Positions 7,853 through 14,824 of a stretch of 37,386 bases of DNA are shown in pieces. The position numbers and the translations under genes are program-made. Where the stretch lies: positions 1-37,386 of the forward strand of contig CATKXR010000051.1 in the NCBI GenBank assembly GCA_949840805.1, written 5' to 3'. Source of the DNA: an uncultured Lachnospiraceae bacterium (lineage in GTDB: Bacteria > Bacillota > Clostridia > Lachnospirales > Lachnospiraceae). The notes beneath the pieces are model-generated. The model was not told the DNA's origin. It saw nothing but the letters and a program-made list of their open reading frames with translations, and searched no databases. Within the stretch, counting starts at the first letter, position 1, and each line of letters opens with the position of its first letter.

Positions 7853-8584
7853 CTACCGAATACAGTTTTCCATAAACTCATCATTACTTGTAAACTCTCT
7901 GCCGGCGCCCATCATAATAGCCACCATACGAATATCTCTATCCGTAAAGCTGGTATAAAATTCAAGAGAAACGGCATTACCGCTCTCATCGGTTCCGTTG
8001 TAAAGATAATAGTTCCATGTACCTGTTGCTCCGTATGTCTTGCTGGAGGTGGCTGCCAGTGTCAGGACATCAGAGAACTCTCCCGTCGCTCCATGTACCA
8101 CTTCATCGCTTATGGCCTTCAGCCCTTCCTCTCCCAAATAAGTCTTGATAAACGCAAGATCCTCCTCAACAATATCCATCACAAGAATTCCGGCATTAGA
8201 AGAATCATTGGCCGCATTCAGCTCAATGGAGCCGGACTCATCATCCCTTACATAGTCATAACCATTGGGAATTATCACTTTGATGGTCGCCATCGCCTCC
8301 TCGGTCGCCCTTGTCTTCACTGCCCCGTTCTCCGTCCAGGCCCCGCTTTCATCAACCGTGTAACCGTCCGGCGTTGTAGCGGAAACCAGACAATATCCCT
8401 GCTCGTTAAAATAATAGCTTTTGCCGTCTACCCAATACCACCCGTTAGACAGATAACTGCCGTCTGTATTCTGATAGAATTTTCCGACATCATCCGCCTT
8501 CCATTCGCCTGCAAAACTGCAGAAAGAAGCAGCCAGCGTCAACCCCGCCGCCAATACCATTGTGACCATGCTCTTTTTTCTCAT
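7853..8584 (-). CDS. Secreted protein with cell-wall-binding (choline-binding-type) repeats
   Basis: 243 aa. Residues 1-25 are a signal peptide (basic MRKKS, hydrophobic VTMVLAAGLTLAASF, then SFAGE as cleavage region). Residues about 28-90 hold aromatic/glycine repeats of the CW-binding type (DGSYLSNGWYWVDGKSYYF, then DGYTVDESGAWTENG). The remaining ~150 residues form an acidic extracellular domain that I do not recognise. AGGAGG lies eight bases before the ATG. The gene is monocistronic, between a repeat copy and a 330-bp leader region with promoter-like repeats. Likely exported and associated with the cell surface; ligand and function unknown. Confidence 0.85.
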   Translation of the reverse strand: MRKKSMVTMVLAAGLTLAASFCSFAGEWKADDVGKFYQNTDGSYLSNGWYWVDGKSYYFNEQGYCLVSATTPDGYTVDESGAWTENGAVKTRATEEAMATIKVIIPNGYDYVRDDESGSIELNAANDSSNAGILVMDIVEEDLAFIKTYLGEEGLKAISDEVVHGATGEFSDVLTLAATSSKTYGATGTWNYYLYNGTDESGNAVSLEFYTSFTDRDIRMVAIMMGAGREFTSNDEFMENCIR

Positions 8585-8737
8585 TGCACTTATCCTCCTG
8601 ATCCTTTCTTAAATCATACAGGCCATCTTCCTGTTCCCTGTATTCGGCCCGCCGGTACAGAGCGCCGTTCATTCCTGAGTGATAACGCCCACTGTACCGG
8701 TCACATGCTGTCCCCTGCGGCCTGCATATCCTATAGC

Positions 8738-8880
8738 AGTGTTCCTATTATACCATGTCCACTAACCTCACCGTTCACCTGCGGTTCCGGTTCGCTAAGG
8801 GGACAGGTATTACTCACACTAAGCTCGGAAAATACCTCGCTAAGTGTTCCTATTATACCATAATTCCCCATAAATCAAAA
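8738..8880 (-). promoter_or_regulatory. Duplicated promoter-like sequence upstream of the secreted-protein gene
   Basis: The 19-mer AGTGTTCCTATTATACCAT occurs exactly at 8738-8756 and 8843-8861. On the minus strand each copy carries a perfect TATAAT (8747-8752 and 8852-8857). The distal copy has TTTTGA at 8875-8880 with a 17-bp spacer; the proximal copy lacks a good -35. If the distal one is used, the leader is about 265 nt. The rest of 8585-8916 holds no gene. Confidence 0.45.
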
Positions 8881-8916
8881 GAACAATTTCCATTATTATC
8901 ATAAATAGCCAACATT

Positions 8917-9132
8917 TTACCCCTGCCCCGTCCCTGTTTTCTGCATTTCCCGTTTTCTCTTTGTTATCATCCCCCCGATCCTCCCGCTTTCTTTCGAGGT
9001 CAGGCTTTTCCATCCGTTTTCCAGCACCTTGGAACCAAGCCCAAGCTCCTCCGCAATCTCGAACTTCAACTGTTCCTCCGGAGTCATATTGTTTATATCA
9101 AACGGCTTCTTTGACTTTTTACCTTTGGACAT
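8917..9132 (-). CDS. Alpha/beta-type small acid-soluble spore protein
   Basis: 71 aa. The core LKFEIAEELGLGSKVLENGW followed by KSLTSKESGRIGGMITKRK resembles clostridial alpha/beta-type SASP: the EIAEELG part corresponds to the germination-protease region and GRIGGMITKR to the DNA-binding GxxGG segment. These proteins coat and protect DNA in the spore core and are degraded at germination. An AAAGGAG site lies about 13 bases before ATG. A basic N-terminal extension (KGKKSKK) precedes the core. I did not find a convincing SigG promoter by eye. It is the best evidence in the window that the host sporulates. Confidence 0.83.
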   Translation of the reverse strand: MSKGKKSKKPFDINNMTPEEQLKFEIAEELGLGSKVLENGWKSLTSKESGRIGGMITKRKREMQKTGTGQG

Positions 9133-9291
9133 AATAAAGGCATACTCCTTTCCTTATTGAGTCTTTCCGAAGATTTTCATGTTCATGTACACCAGCACTT
9201 CCGGAAACACTTTTTCCATAAAAGCAGTATGCCCCCTCTTCCGGTTCCCTATACGTCAGGCATCGTCAGAAAATAACAGGACCGGAACCTT

Positions 9292-9489
9292 TTAATATTC
9301 CGGCTCCATCGGAATAATAATCGCCGCAATTATATAGGCAACAATGCTCATCCCCGCCCAGCAGGTTAAAAGCACCCACACCAGGCGGATCAAAGTCGGG
9401 TCAACATTCAAATATTCCCCTAACCCTCCGCATACTCCGCAGATCATCTTGTCCTTATTAGAACGGTACAGTTTTCTGTTCAAATCCAT
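9292..9489 (-). CDS. PspC-domain membrane protein
   Basis: 65 aa from the chosen start (MDLNRKLYRS). The whole protein is a PspC domain: KLYRSNKDKMICGVCGGLGE, YLNVDPTLIRLVWVLL, then one hydrophobic membrane segment ending IIIPMEPEY. AAAGGAC lies eight bases before the ATG at 9489; an in-frame ATG at 9534 would add a basic tail without a good ribosome-binding site. It follows the DUF4097 gene by 111 bp on the same strand. PspC proteins take part in envelope stress responses. Bacillus yvlB (DUF4097) and yvlC (PspC) are a known comparable neighbourhood. Confidence 0.88.
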   Translation of the reverse strand: MDLNRKLYRSNKDKMICGVCGGLGEYLNVDPTLIRLVWVLLTCWAGMSIVAYIIAAIIIPMEPEY

Positions 9490-9600
9490 AATCATTCGTC
9501 CTTTCTTTTTCCTTCTTTTTGTCATACACTCCAAGCACGGTCCGATATCCGATTCCCGGTATTATATCTGTCTGCTGCCAGCCACATGAAAAACCGCTGC

Positions 9601-10629
9601 CTATATACTGTCATCCTCTTCCTGTGTCTGCCCTTGCGAATACTCCACGGCAATATTCCCTGCCCTGCATTCCAGATCCATCCATTTCCCTCCGGGATTT
9701 ATAATCTCCCTTTCCCAGTGGGTGTCGTAGGATTCCTGCCCGCCAATCCCGCCTAACAGGATCTGGCCGGCATTACACTCCATTTCATAAGAAAAATCTT
9801 CCTTTCTCCCATCCAGGCTGAGTCGGACGTCTCCCATGTCACATTCCACGGATATCTCTCTTGCAGCATCCGCCTGGCAGAAAATCTCCCCTGCCTTTGC
9901 ATCCAGTTCCAAAGTATCAGCCTTTACGTTCCTTGCGATAATCACCGCTCCTTCCGCTTCCAGGGAAAGTTCGCCTGCCTGTATCCTGTCCGCGCGGAAT
10001 TCGCCTGCCTTTTCCTCTATGCTGACCTCCGCCAGACGGGTGTCTGCAGAAACCGAAATAATAATCGAATTCATCTTGCCGCCGGGATAAACGCCCCGCA
10101 GAATTTTCAGCTCATCGCCCCTTTGCCGGTATTGATAATCTTCCCCATCTTCAAGCTTTTCTATCCGAACCTGTCCCGCTGCCAGCTCATCCGACTCTTT
10201 CCAGGTTACATTTCCGAAAGACTCCACCTCAATCTCCCTGATATTGTCGTACTGCACGGTTTCCTTCATGGAACGGTTCTCAACTTCCTGGCTTTCCGCC
10301 ATCGTAAAATCTGCCGTCTCTTCCTGCCACAGGAAATCTTCCGTTTCATCCGGCAGGCCTGAATCTTTTGGAAGACCTGAATCTTCCGGAAGGGCTGAAT
10401 CTTCCGGAAGGGCTGAATCTTCTGAAAAATCAAATTCATCCGGAAAATCAAAATCGTCTATGCCGTCATGCCATCTGTCCCAATGATGGCCAATCCGCCA
10501 TCCGGCCTCATGAAAAGCCCGGCCGGCATAGCGGGCGCCTCCCATTGCCGCCCCGGCTGCAGCGACTCCCATGCCTCCCACACAGAACAACACGCCCAAA
10601 ATCACCAGCCATTTTATTAACCGTTTCAT
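9601..10629 (-). CDS. DUF4097-family membrane-anchored beta-helix-like protein
   Basis: 342 aa. An N-terminal hydrophobic segment (residues 5-29) acts as signal or anchor. A His/Trp/Asp-rich stretch follows, then an acidic linker with short repeats (ALPEDS, GLPKDS). From about residue 125 a beta-rich DUF4097 domain runs to the end, with repeating hydrophobic strands such as IREIEVESFGNVTWKE, LSLEAEGAVIIARNV and MECNAGQILLGGIGG. The ATG overlaps the stop of the DUF1700 gene (ATGA), so translation is probably coupled. It probably sits at the outer membrane face and works with the DUF1700 and PspC proteins in sensing or stabilising the envelope (inference). Confidence 0.85.
   Translation of the reverse strand: MKRLIKWLVILGVLFCVGGMGVAAAGAAMGGARYAGRAFHEAGWRIGHHWDRWHDGIDDFDFPDEFDFSEDSALPEDSALPEDSGLPKDSGLPDETEDFLWQEETADFTMAESQEVENRSMKETVQYDNIREIEVESFGNVTWKESDELAAGQVRIEKLEDGEDYQYRQRGDELKILRGVYPGGKMNSIIISVSADTRLAEVSIEEKAGEFRADRIQAGELSLEAEGAVIIARNVKADTLELDAKAGEIFCQADAAREISVECDMGDVRLSLDGRKEDFSYEMECNAGQILLGGIGGQESYDTHWEREIINPGGKWMDLECRAGNIAVEYSQGQTQEEDDSI
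10366..10430. repeat. 18-bp tandem repeat inside the DUF4097 gene
   Basis: About 3.5 units of an 18-bp repeat (consensus CTGAATCTTCCGGAAGGG on the plus strand) encode acidic hexapeptides of the LPEDSA/LPKDSG type. Two units are identical. The period is a multiple of three, so copy-number change would lengthen or shorten the linker without breaking the frame. Confidence 0.8.
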
Positions 10630-11444
10630 GATTTTCCCCTCCCTTCCCGATGGAGCAACCGGTTTATCCAGTCAACCATGCCGCAGATACATAAAGGAAT
10701 CATCTTCCCGTAGATCAGCACACAGGCCGCTATACCGAGCAGGCCCAGGCCCAAAGCCAGTATCCCGCATCCCATTACCATCACCCCTGTCCATGGATAG
10801 GCAGAAAACACCAACCCGGCCCCCACCACAATCAACGCGGCGGCGCCGATCCATGCCGTAATGGTCAATACTCCCGCAAGGGCAATAAAAACCACGACAA
10901 GAGCCAGGCCTCCTACGGCAATCCCCGCCATCCCGCCGCCCACGCCAAGCAGCACCGGAGACACTGCACAAAACAGAAGAAAAACCACGATCAGCTTCAA
11001 GATGGTACTTCCGATACTCCCTTTTGCCAAAAAACCGCCTCGCTCTCCATGATTACCCGATCGTTCTTCCGTCTGTCTCCTTCCCGAAGATCCTTGCCGG
11101 CCCTCTCCTCCAGGTTCTCCCTGGCCCCCTCTCACTTCCTGCCATTCCTCCTCTTCTCTGCCGTCCTGTCTTTTCGCTACCTGATACCCAGGCTCCCGAA
11201 ATCTTTCATCCTGATAACCGGTATCCGTAAATTCCCCGCCCTCCTTCAGATTCCCCTGCAGATCCGCGCGGATGATAGCCGCAATCCGCTCCGGGCTCCC
11301 AAACTCCTGAATCGCCTCTTCCTCATGCTCATCCCCCGCATCCTCCAGGTAATCCCGATAGTAGGCAATAGCGTCTCTCTTATCTTCTTCCGGAATGTCA
11401 AGCAAAAGACATTCCAACTCTTTCATAAATTCCTCTCTGTTCAT
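10626..11444 (-). CDS. DUF1700 (HAAS-domain) membrane protein
   Basis: 272 aa. Residues 1-65 form the HAAS/DUF1700 signature: MNREEFMKELECLLLDIPEE followed by DKRDAIAYYRDYLEDAGDE and FGSPERIAAIIRADL. A charged Gly/Glu/Arg linker follows (about 66-135), then three or four hydrophobic membrane segments (about 145-255). The ATG at 11444 shares its A with the TGA of the padR-like gene and has GAGGAGG upstream; a TTG one codon earlier is not needed. DUF1700 proteins are commonly encoded next to PadR regulators and DUF4097 proteins, as here. Molecular function is unknown. Confidence 0.88.
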   Translation of the reverse strand: MNREEFMKELECLLLDIPEEDKRDAIAYYRDYLEDAGDEHEEEAIQEFGSPERIAAIIRADLQGNLKEGGEFTDTGYQDERFREPGYQVAKRQDGREEEEWQEVRGGQGEPGGEGRQGSSGRRQTEERSGNHGERGGFLAKGSIGSTILKLIVVFLLFCAVSPVLLGVGGGMAGIAVGGLALVVVFIALAGVLTITAWIGAAALIVVGAGLVFSAYPWTGVMVMGCGILALGLGLLGIAACVLIYGKMIPLCICGMVDWINRLLHREGRGKS

Positions 11445-11761
11445 CAATCTGCCTCCTCAAGTATCCTGGAAATCTTATGGGAATATCTTCTCCACTCGCT
11501 GCGGTATAAATTCAACTGCAGCCTCCCCTTTTCCGTAATCCTGTAATACCTCCGGTTCCTTCCGTCTATCGCCATATCATAGCTTTCCAGGCATTCTTCC
11601 TTCAAAAGCCGCCTCAGCACCGGATACAACGTAGATTCCGAAATATCTATAGCGCCTCTGACGTCCTGGGTAATCCTGTACCCATAAGTCCCTTTCTGCT
11701 CCCTTGACACTGCCGCCAGCACAACCGCGTCTAAAAGGGCCGCCCCAGTATTAAACACCAT
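11444..11761 (-). CDS. PadR-family transcriptional regulator
   Basis: 105 aa, a small one-domain PadR protein. The winged helix covers residues ~10-85: GTYGYRITQDVRGAIDISES, then TLYPVLRRLLKEECLES and RRYYRITEKGRLQL. TAGGAGCGGG precedes the ATG. It heads a tightly overlapping minus-strand operon with the DUF1700, DUF4097 and probably PspC genes. Such regulators usually repress their own operon and release DNA on envelope or drug stress; the dyad at 11882-11902 is the obvious candidate operator. The ligand is unknown. Confidence 0.92.
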   Translation of the reverse strand: MVFNTGAALLDAVVLAAVSREQKGTYGYRITQDVRGAIDISESTLYPVLRRLLKEECLESYDMAIDGRNRRYYRITEKGRLQLNLYRSEWRRYSHKISRILEEAD

Positions 11762-11881
11762 GATCCCGCTCCTATTCTAATCACATTCCAACGCCTCTCC
11801 TCTGTATCCCTTATTTCTGCCTTTCCTGCCTCCAAAACCGGCATATCAGGCTTGTTAAAATATAATATTATTTATTTTTAT

Positions 11882-11912
11882 ATATTATATATCATATAAT
11901 ATTGTATGTCAA
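11882..11912 (-). promoter_or_regulatory. Consensus promoter with embedded dyad operator for the PadR operon
   Basis: On the minus strand TTGACA (11907-11912), exactly 17 bp, then TATAAT (11884-11889): a perfect consensus promoter. A 9-3-9 perfect inverted repeat, ATATTATAT-N3-ATATAATAT (11882-11902), covers the -10 and most of the spacer. A regulator bound there would block RNA polymerase. It lies about 120 bp upstream of the padR-like start. A strong promoter overlapped by a dyad suggests a tightly repressed, inducible operon. Confidence 0.82.
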
Positions 11913-12004
11913 TAACAATGTGGAAATTTTAAATTTCTTTCCGATTCTGATTTTTAACGGTAAAACGAAGAAGCCGCCCTTTATCTCCTCTCCCTTCTTC
12001 GACA

Positions 12005-12045
12005 CAAAAAAACCAGACAAGAACCCAAAAGTTCTCATCTGGTTT
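12005..12045 (-). terminator. Rho-independent terminator after rpsA
   Basis: AACCAGA.AAGAAC / GTTCTCATCTGGTT pairs into a long stem that, read on the minus strand, ends in a run of seven T. It lies about 90 bp after the rpsA stop and probably ends the whole minus-strand run. A second hairpin (AGCCGC/GCGGCT, 12057-12081) is followed by T6 on the plus strand and could stop transcription from the other side. Confidence 0.85.
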
Positions 12046-12135
12046 ATCCTCTTTGCAGCCGCCTCTCATTTCGAAGCGGCTCTTTTTTCACATTTTCACA
12101 CAATCAAATACACATGGCTTTTATCGGAACCCGTT

Positions 12136-13263
12136 TTACTCCTGGGCCGCCACCGCGTCAATATCCACATCCACCACGTCCGGATTCTCTTCATGCGCCG
12201 GCTCCTGGAAATTCTGCAGGGCCTTAATGCTCAGGCTGATCTTCCGGTCGTCATGGTTGAAATCAACCACCTTGGCCTCGATCTGCTGGCCGATCTTCAA
12301 AGCGTCCGCCGGCTTCTCCACATGCTCCCTGGAAATCTGGGATACGTGCAAAAGCGCGTCCACACCCGGCTCTAGTTCCACAAAAGCCCCAAAGTCCGTC
12401 ATACGGGCCACCCGTCCTGTGACAATATTGCCGACCGCATACTTCTCGTCCGCATTGGCCCATGGATTCTGATCCGGGAACTTCAGGCTCAAAGCAATCT
12501 TCTCCCCGTTGATATCCTTAATAAGCACAGTCAGAGGATCGCCGGTCTTAAAGACCTTCTTGGGATTCTCCACCCGTCCCCAGGACATCTCGGAAATATG
12601 GAGCAGGCCGTCAGCCCCGCCCAGGTCAATAAACGCGCCGAAATCTGTCACATTCTTCACGGTGCCGTCCACAACATCGCCGACCTGGATCCGCTCAAAC
12701 AGCTCTTTCTGCATCTGGGCCTTCCTGGCCGCCATAAGCTGCTTCCTGTCGCCGATAATCCGTCTTCTGCGGGGATTAAACTCCGTGACCACAAATTCAA
12801 TCTCCTGATCGGCATATTTGGTCAGGTCTCTCTCATAAGTGTCAGAAACCAGGCTGGCGGGGATAAACACTCTCGTCCCCTCCACCTCAACACTCAGTCC
12901 TCCGTCAAGCACCTGAGTCACCTTGGCAGTCAGAACCTCCTGGTTGTTAAAAGCCTCCTCCAGGCGCTTGTTGCCCTTATCGATGGCAAGGCGCTTATAA
13001 GAAAGGGCCACCTGTCCCTCACCGTCATTCACCTTAATGACCTTGGCCTCCATCTCGTCACCGACCTGCACCAGATTCCGCAGGTCTGCATTGGCCTCGT
13101 TGGTATACTCATTCCGCGGGATAATTCCATCGGACTTGTAGCCTATATTCAAGACAATCTCATCATCTTTAACATCAATGACTTTACCGGTGACGACCTC
13201 TCCTGTACGTATTGTCTTTAAAGACTCCTCCAACATTTGTTCAAATTCATTTAGCTCTGGCAT
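12136..13263 (-). CDS. rpsA: 30S ribosomal protein S1 / four-domain S1 RNA-binding protein
   Basis: 375 aa with four S1 (OB-fold) repeats at about residues 20-87, 105-170, 191-259 and 276-345. Each starts with a VGDVVDGTVKNVTDFGAFI-like block and ends near HISEMSWGRV or ALLHVSQISREHV. S1 aids mRNA binding to the 30S subunit; short clostridial forms like this one have fewer repeats than the six of E. coli. The ATG at 13263 is used because GAGGAGG is nine bases upstream; the ATG at 13269 is too close. The start lies inside the end of ispH (17-bp overlap), so the two are translationally coupled. A strong terminator follows. Confidence 0.93.
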   Translation of the reverse strand: MPELNEFEQMLEESLKTIRTGEVVTGKVIDVKDDEIVLNIGYKSDGIIPRNEYTNEANADLRNLVQVGDEMEAKVIKVNDGEGQVALSYKRLAIDKGNKRLEEAFNNQEVLTAKVTQVLDGGLSVEVEGTRVFIPASLVSDTYERDLTKYADQEIEFVVTEFNPRRRRIIGDRKQLMAARKAQMQKELFERIQVGDVVDGTVKNVTDFGAFIDLGGADGLLHISEMSWGRVENPKKVFKTGDPLTVLIKDINGEKIALSLKFPDQNPWANADEKYAVGNIVTGRVARMTDFGAFVELEPGVDALLHVSQISREHVEKPADALKIGQQIEAKVVDFNHDDRKISLSIKALQNFQEPAHEENPDVVDVDIDAVAAQE

Positions 13264-14095
13264 TAGCATGAACCTCCTCGATAATTTGTTTCGGGGTAGA
13301 CGCCCCGGCTGTAATACCTACGTTGCGCACAGAATTCATACATTCAGGATTGAAATCGCCTACTGTCTGGATAAAGTAAGTGTTCTTACATTTCTTTTGG
13401 CATATCTCGTACAGCTTCTGGGAGTTCGAACTTTTTTTGTCCCCGATGACAATCATCAGATCTACCTCGGAAGCAATACGGCTGGCTTCCACCTGTCTTT
13501 CCTGAGTTGCACTGCAAATCGTATTTAAAACAAGTATATCATAACCCTTTTTCTCAAATTTTTCAACTAAATCTTGAAATTTATTGTAATTAAATGTCGT
13601 CTGAGCCACTAAACACCAGGATTCTCCCTGTCTGAGCGGCAGATTTTCCATCTGGGAAGGGTCATTTATCACCAAAGCACCCTTCCCGGACCATCCGCAG
13701 ATGCCCCGGACTTCCGGATGGTTCGGATCTCCCGCAATCAGGATTCTCCTCCCCGCCCTCTCCTGCTCCTGAACAATGCGATGGATCTTTTTCACAAAAG
13801 GACAGGTGGCATCCACAATCTGGATCCCTTTTTTCTCCAATACATCATAGACCTGCTTTCCTACTCCATGGGAACGGATAATCACAATCCCGTCGGAAAG
13901 CTGCCCAAGCTCCTCCAAGGTCTCCACCACGCGGACGCCTTTTCTCTCTAAATCCTGTACCACCTCCTGGTTGTGGATAATCGGGCCATACGTGTAAACC
14001 GGCTTTTTTGCTTTCTCAATCTGCTCATATACCTGCTCTACCGCCCTCTTCACCCCGAAACAGAAGCCAGCGGTCTTTGCCACAATTACCTCCAT
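13247..14095 (-). CDS. ispH: 4-hydroxy-3-methylbut-2-enyl diphosphate reductase IspH
   Basis: 282 aa Fe-S enzyme of the MEP isoprenoid pathway, converting HMBPP to IPP and DMAPP. The three cluster cysteines are in AGFCFGVKRA (residue 12), DATCPFVKKI and LNTICSATQERQ. Other hallmarks are the HNQEVV segment near residue 42, IIRSHGVG, AGDPNHPEVRG and ITAGASTPKQIIEEV. TAGGA precedes ATG closely, five bases after the cmk stop. In some clostridia IspH and S1 are one fused protein; here they are separate but overlapping frames. Confidence 0.96.
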   Translation of the reverse strand: MEVIVAKTAGFCFGVKRAVEQVYEQIEKAKKPVYTYGPIIHNQEVVQDLERKGVRVVETLEELGQLSDGIVIIRSHGVGKQVYDVLEKKGIQIVDATCPFVKKIHRIVQEQERAGRRILIAGDPNHPEVRGICGWSGKGALVINDPSQMENLPLRQGESWCLVAQTTFNYNKFQDLVEKFEKKGYDILVLNTICSATQERQVEASRIASEVDLMIVIGDKKSSNSQKLYEICQKKCKNTYFIQTVGDFNPECMNSVRNVGITAGASTPKQIIEEVHANARAK

Positions 14096-14100
14096 ACGTC

Positions 14101-14787
14101 CTATTTGACCGAAAGCCCACGAGATACGGCCACGTCTATGATCGCCGATACCACCTGGTCAATCGTCATGTCCGAACCGTCCACCAGCACGGCGTCATCG
14201 GCCTGCCTTAAAGGCGCCGCCGCGCGGTTTGTGTCCCTCTGGTCCCTTTCTATAATATCTTGCTCAATTTCTTCCAAATTACACATCATTCCTTTTTCTT
14301 TCAGTTCTTTATAACGGCGCATGGCACGGATTTTCGGGCTGGCCGTCAAAAAAACCTTTGCCTCCGCGTCCGGGAGCACGCAGGTTCCGATATCCCTGCC
14401 GTCCATAATCACGCTGACGCTGGCCGCAAGCTCCCGCTGCAGCCCCAAAAGATGCTTTCTGACCGCCGGGTAGGCGCTTACCGCAGACGCCGTGTTTCCT
14501 GCTTCCTCCGTGCGTATCAGCCCGGACACGTCCTCACCGTTTAACAGTACCCGCTGCTCCCCGTCCACATGGGAAATCGTGATCCGTGCTCCTGCCACTG
14601 CCCGGGAAACCGCCTCCTCATCCTCCGGCAAAATCCCGTTTCTCACGCAGAACAGGCCGACGGCCCGGTACATTGCCCCCGTATCCACATAGACGAATCC
14701 CAGGCGCTTTGCCGCCATCCTGGCAATGGTGCTTTTTCCCGCCCCTGCTGGGCCATCGATGGCAATCCTGAAAATCTGTTTTTCCAT
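14101..14787 (-). CDS. cmk: Cytidylate kinase
   Basis: 228 aa. The P-loop IAIDGPAGAGKSTIARMAA opens the protein, followed by FVYVDTGAMYRAVGLF, the IMDGRDIGTCVLPDAEAKVF block and the basic lid ERDQRDTNRAAAPL. It phosphorylates CMP and dCMP with ATP. The start at 14787 (MEKQIF) is chosen because GGGAGG is nine bases upstream; the open frame extends further upstream to 14931, but that part overlaps the preceding gene and is not conserved-looking. The order flavoprotein-cmk-ispH-rpsA is typical of clostridia. Confidence 0.95.
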   Translation of the reverse strand: MEKQIFRIAIDGPAGAGKSTIARMAAKRLGFVYVDTGAMYRAVGLFCVRNGILPEDEEAVSRAVAGARITISHVDGEQRVLLNGEDVSGLIRTEEAGNTASAVSAYPAVRKHLLGLQRELAASVSVIMDGRDIGTCVLPDAEAKVFLTASPKIRAMRRYKELKEKGMMCNLEEIEQDIIERDQRDTNRAAAPLRQADDAVLVDGSDMTIDQVVSAIIDVAVSRGLSVK

Positions 14788-14824
14788 AATCATCATCCTC
14801 CCTGTCTCGTTTCGACTCGATTCC

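Noticed and set aside
7769..8863. Plus-strand open frame of 364 codons starting in repeat copy 2
   Set aside because: It is antisense to the secreted protein, which has a signal peptide, ribosome-binding site and recognisable repeats. Only its first residues, in the repeat, are of interest.
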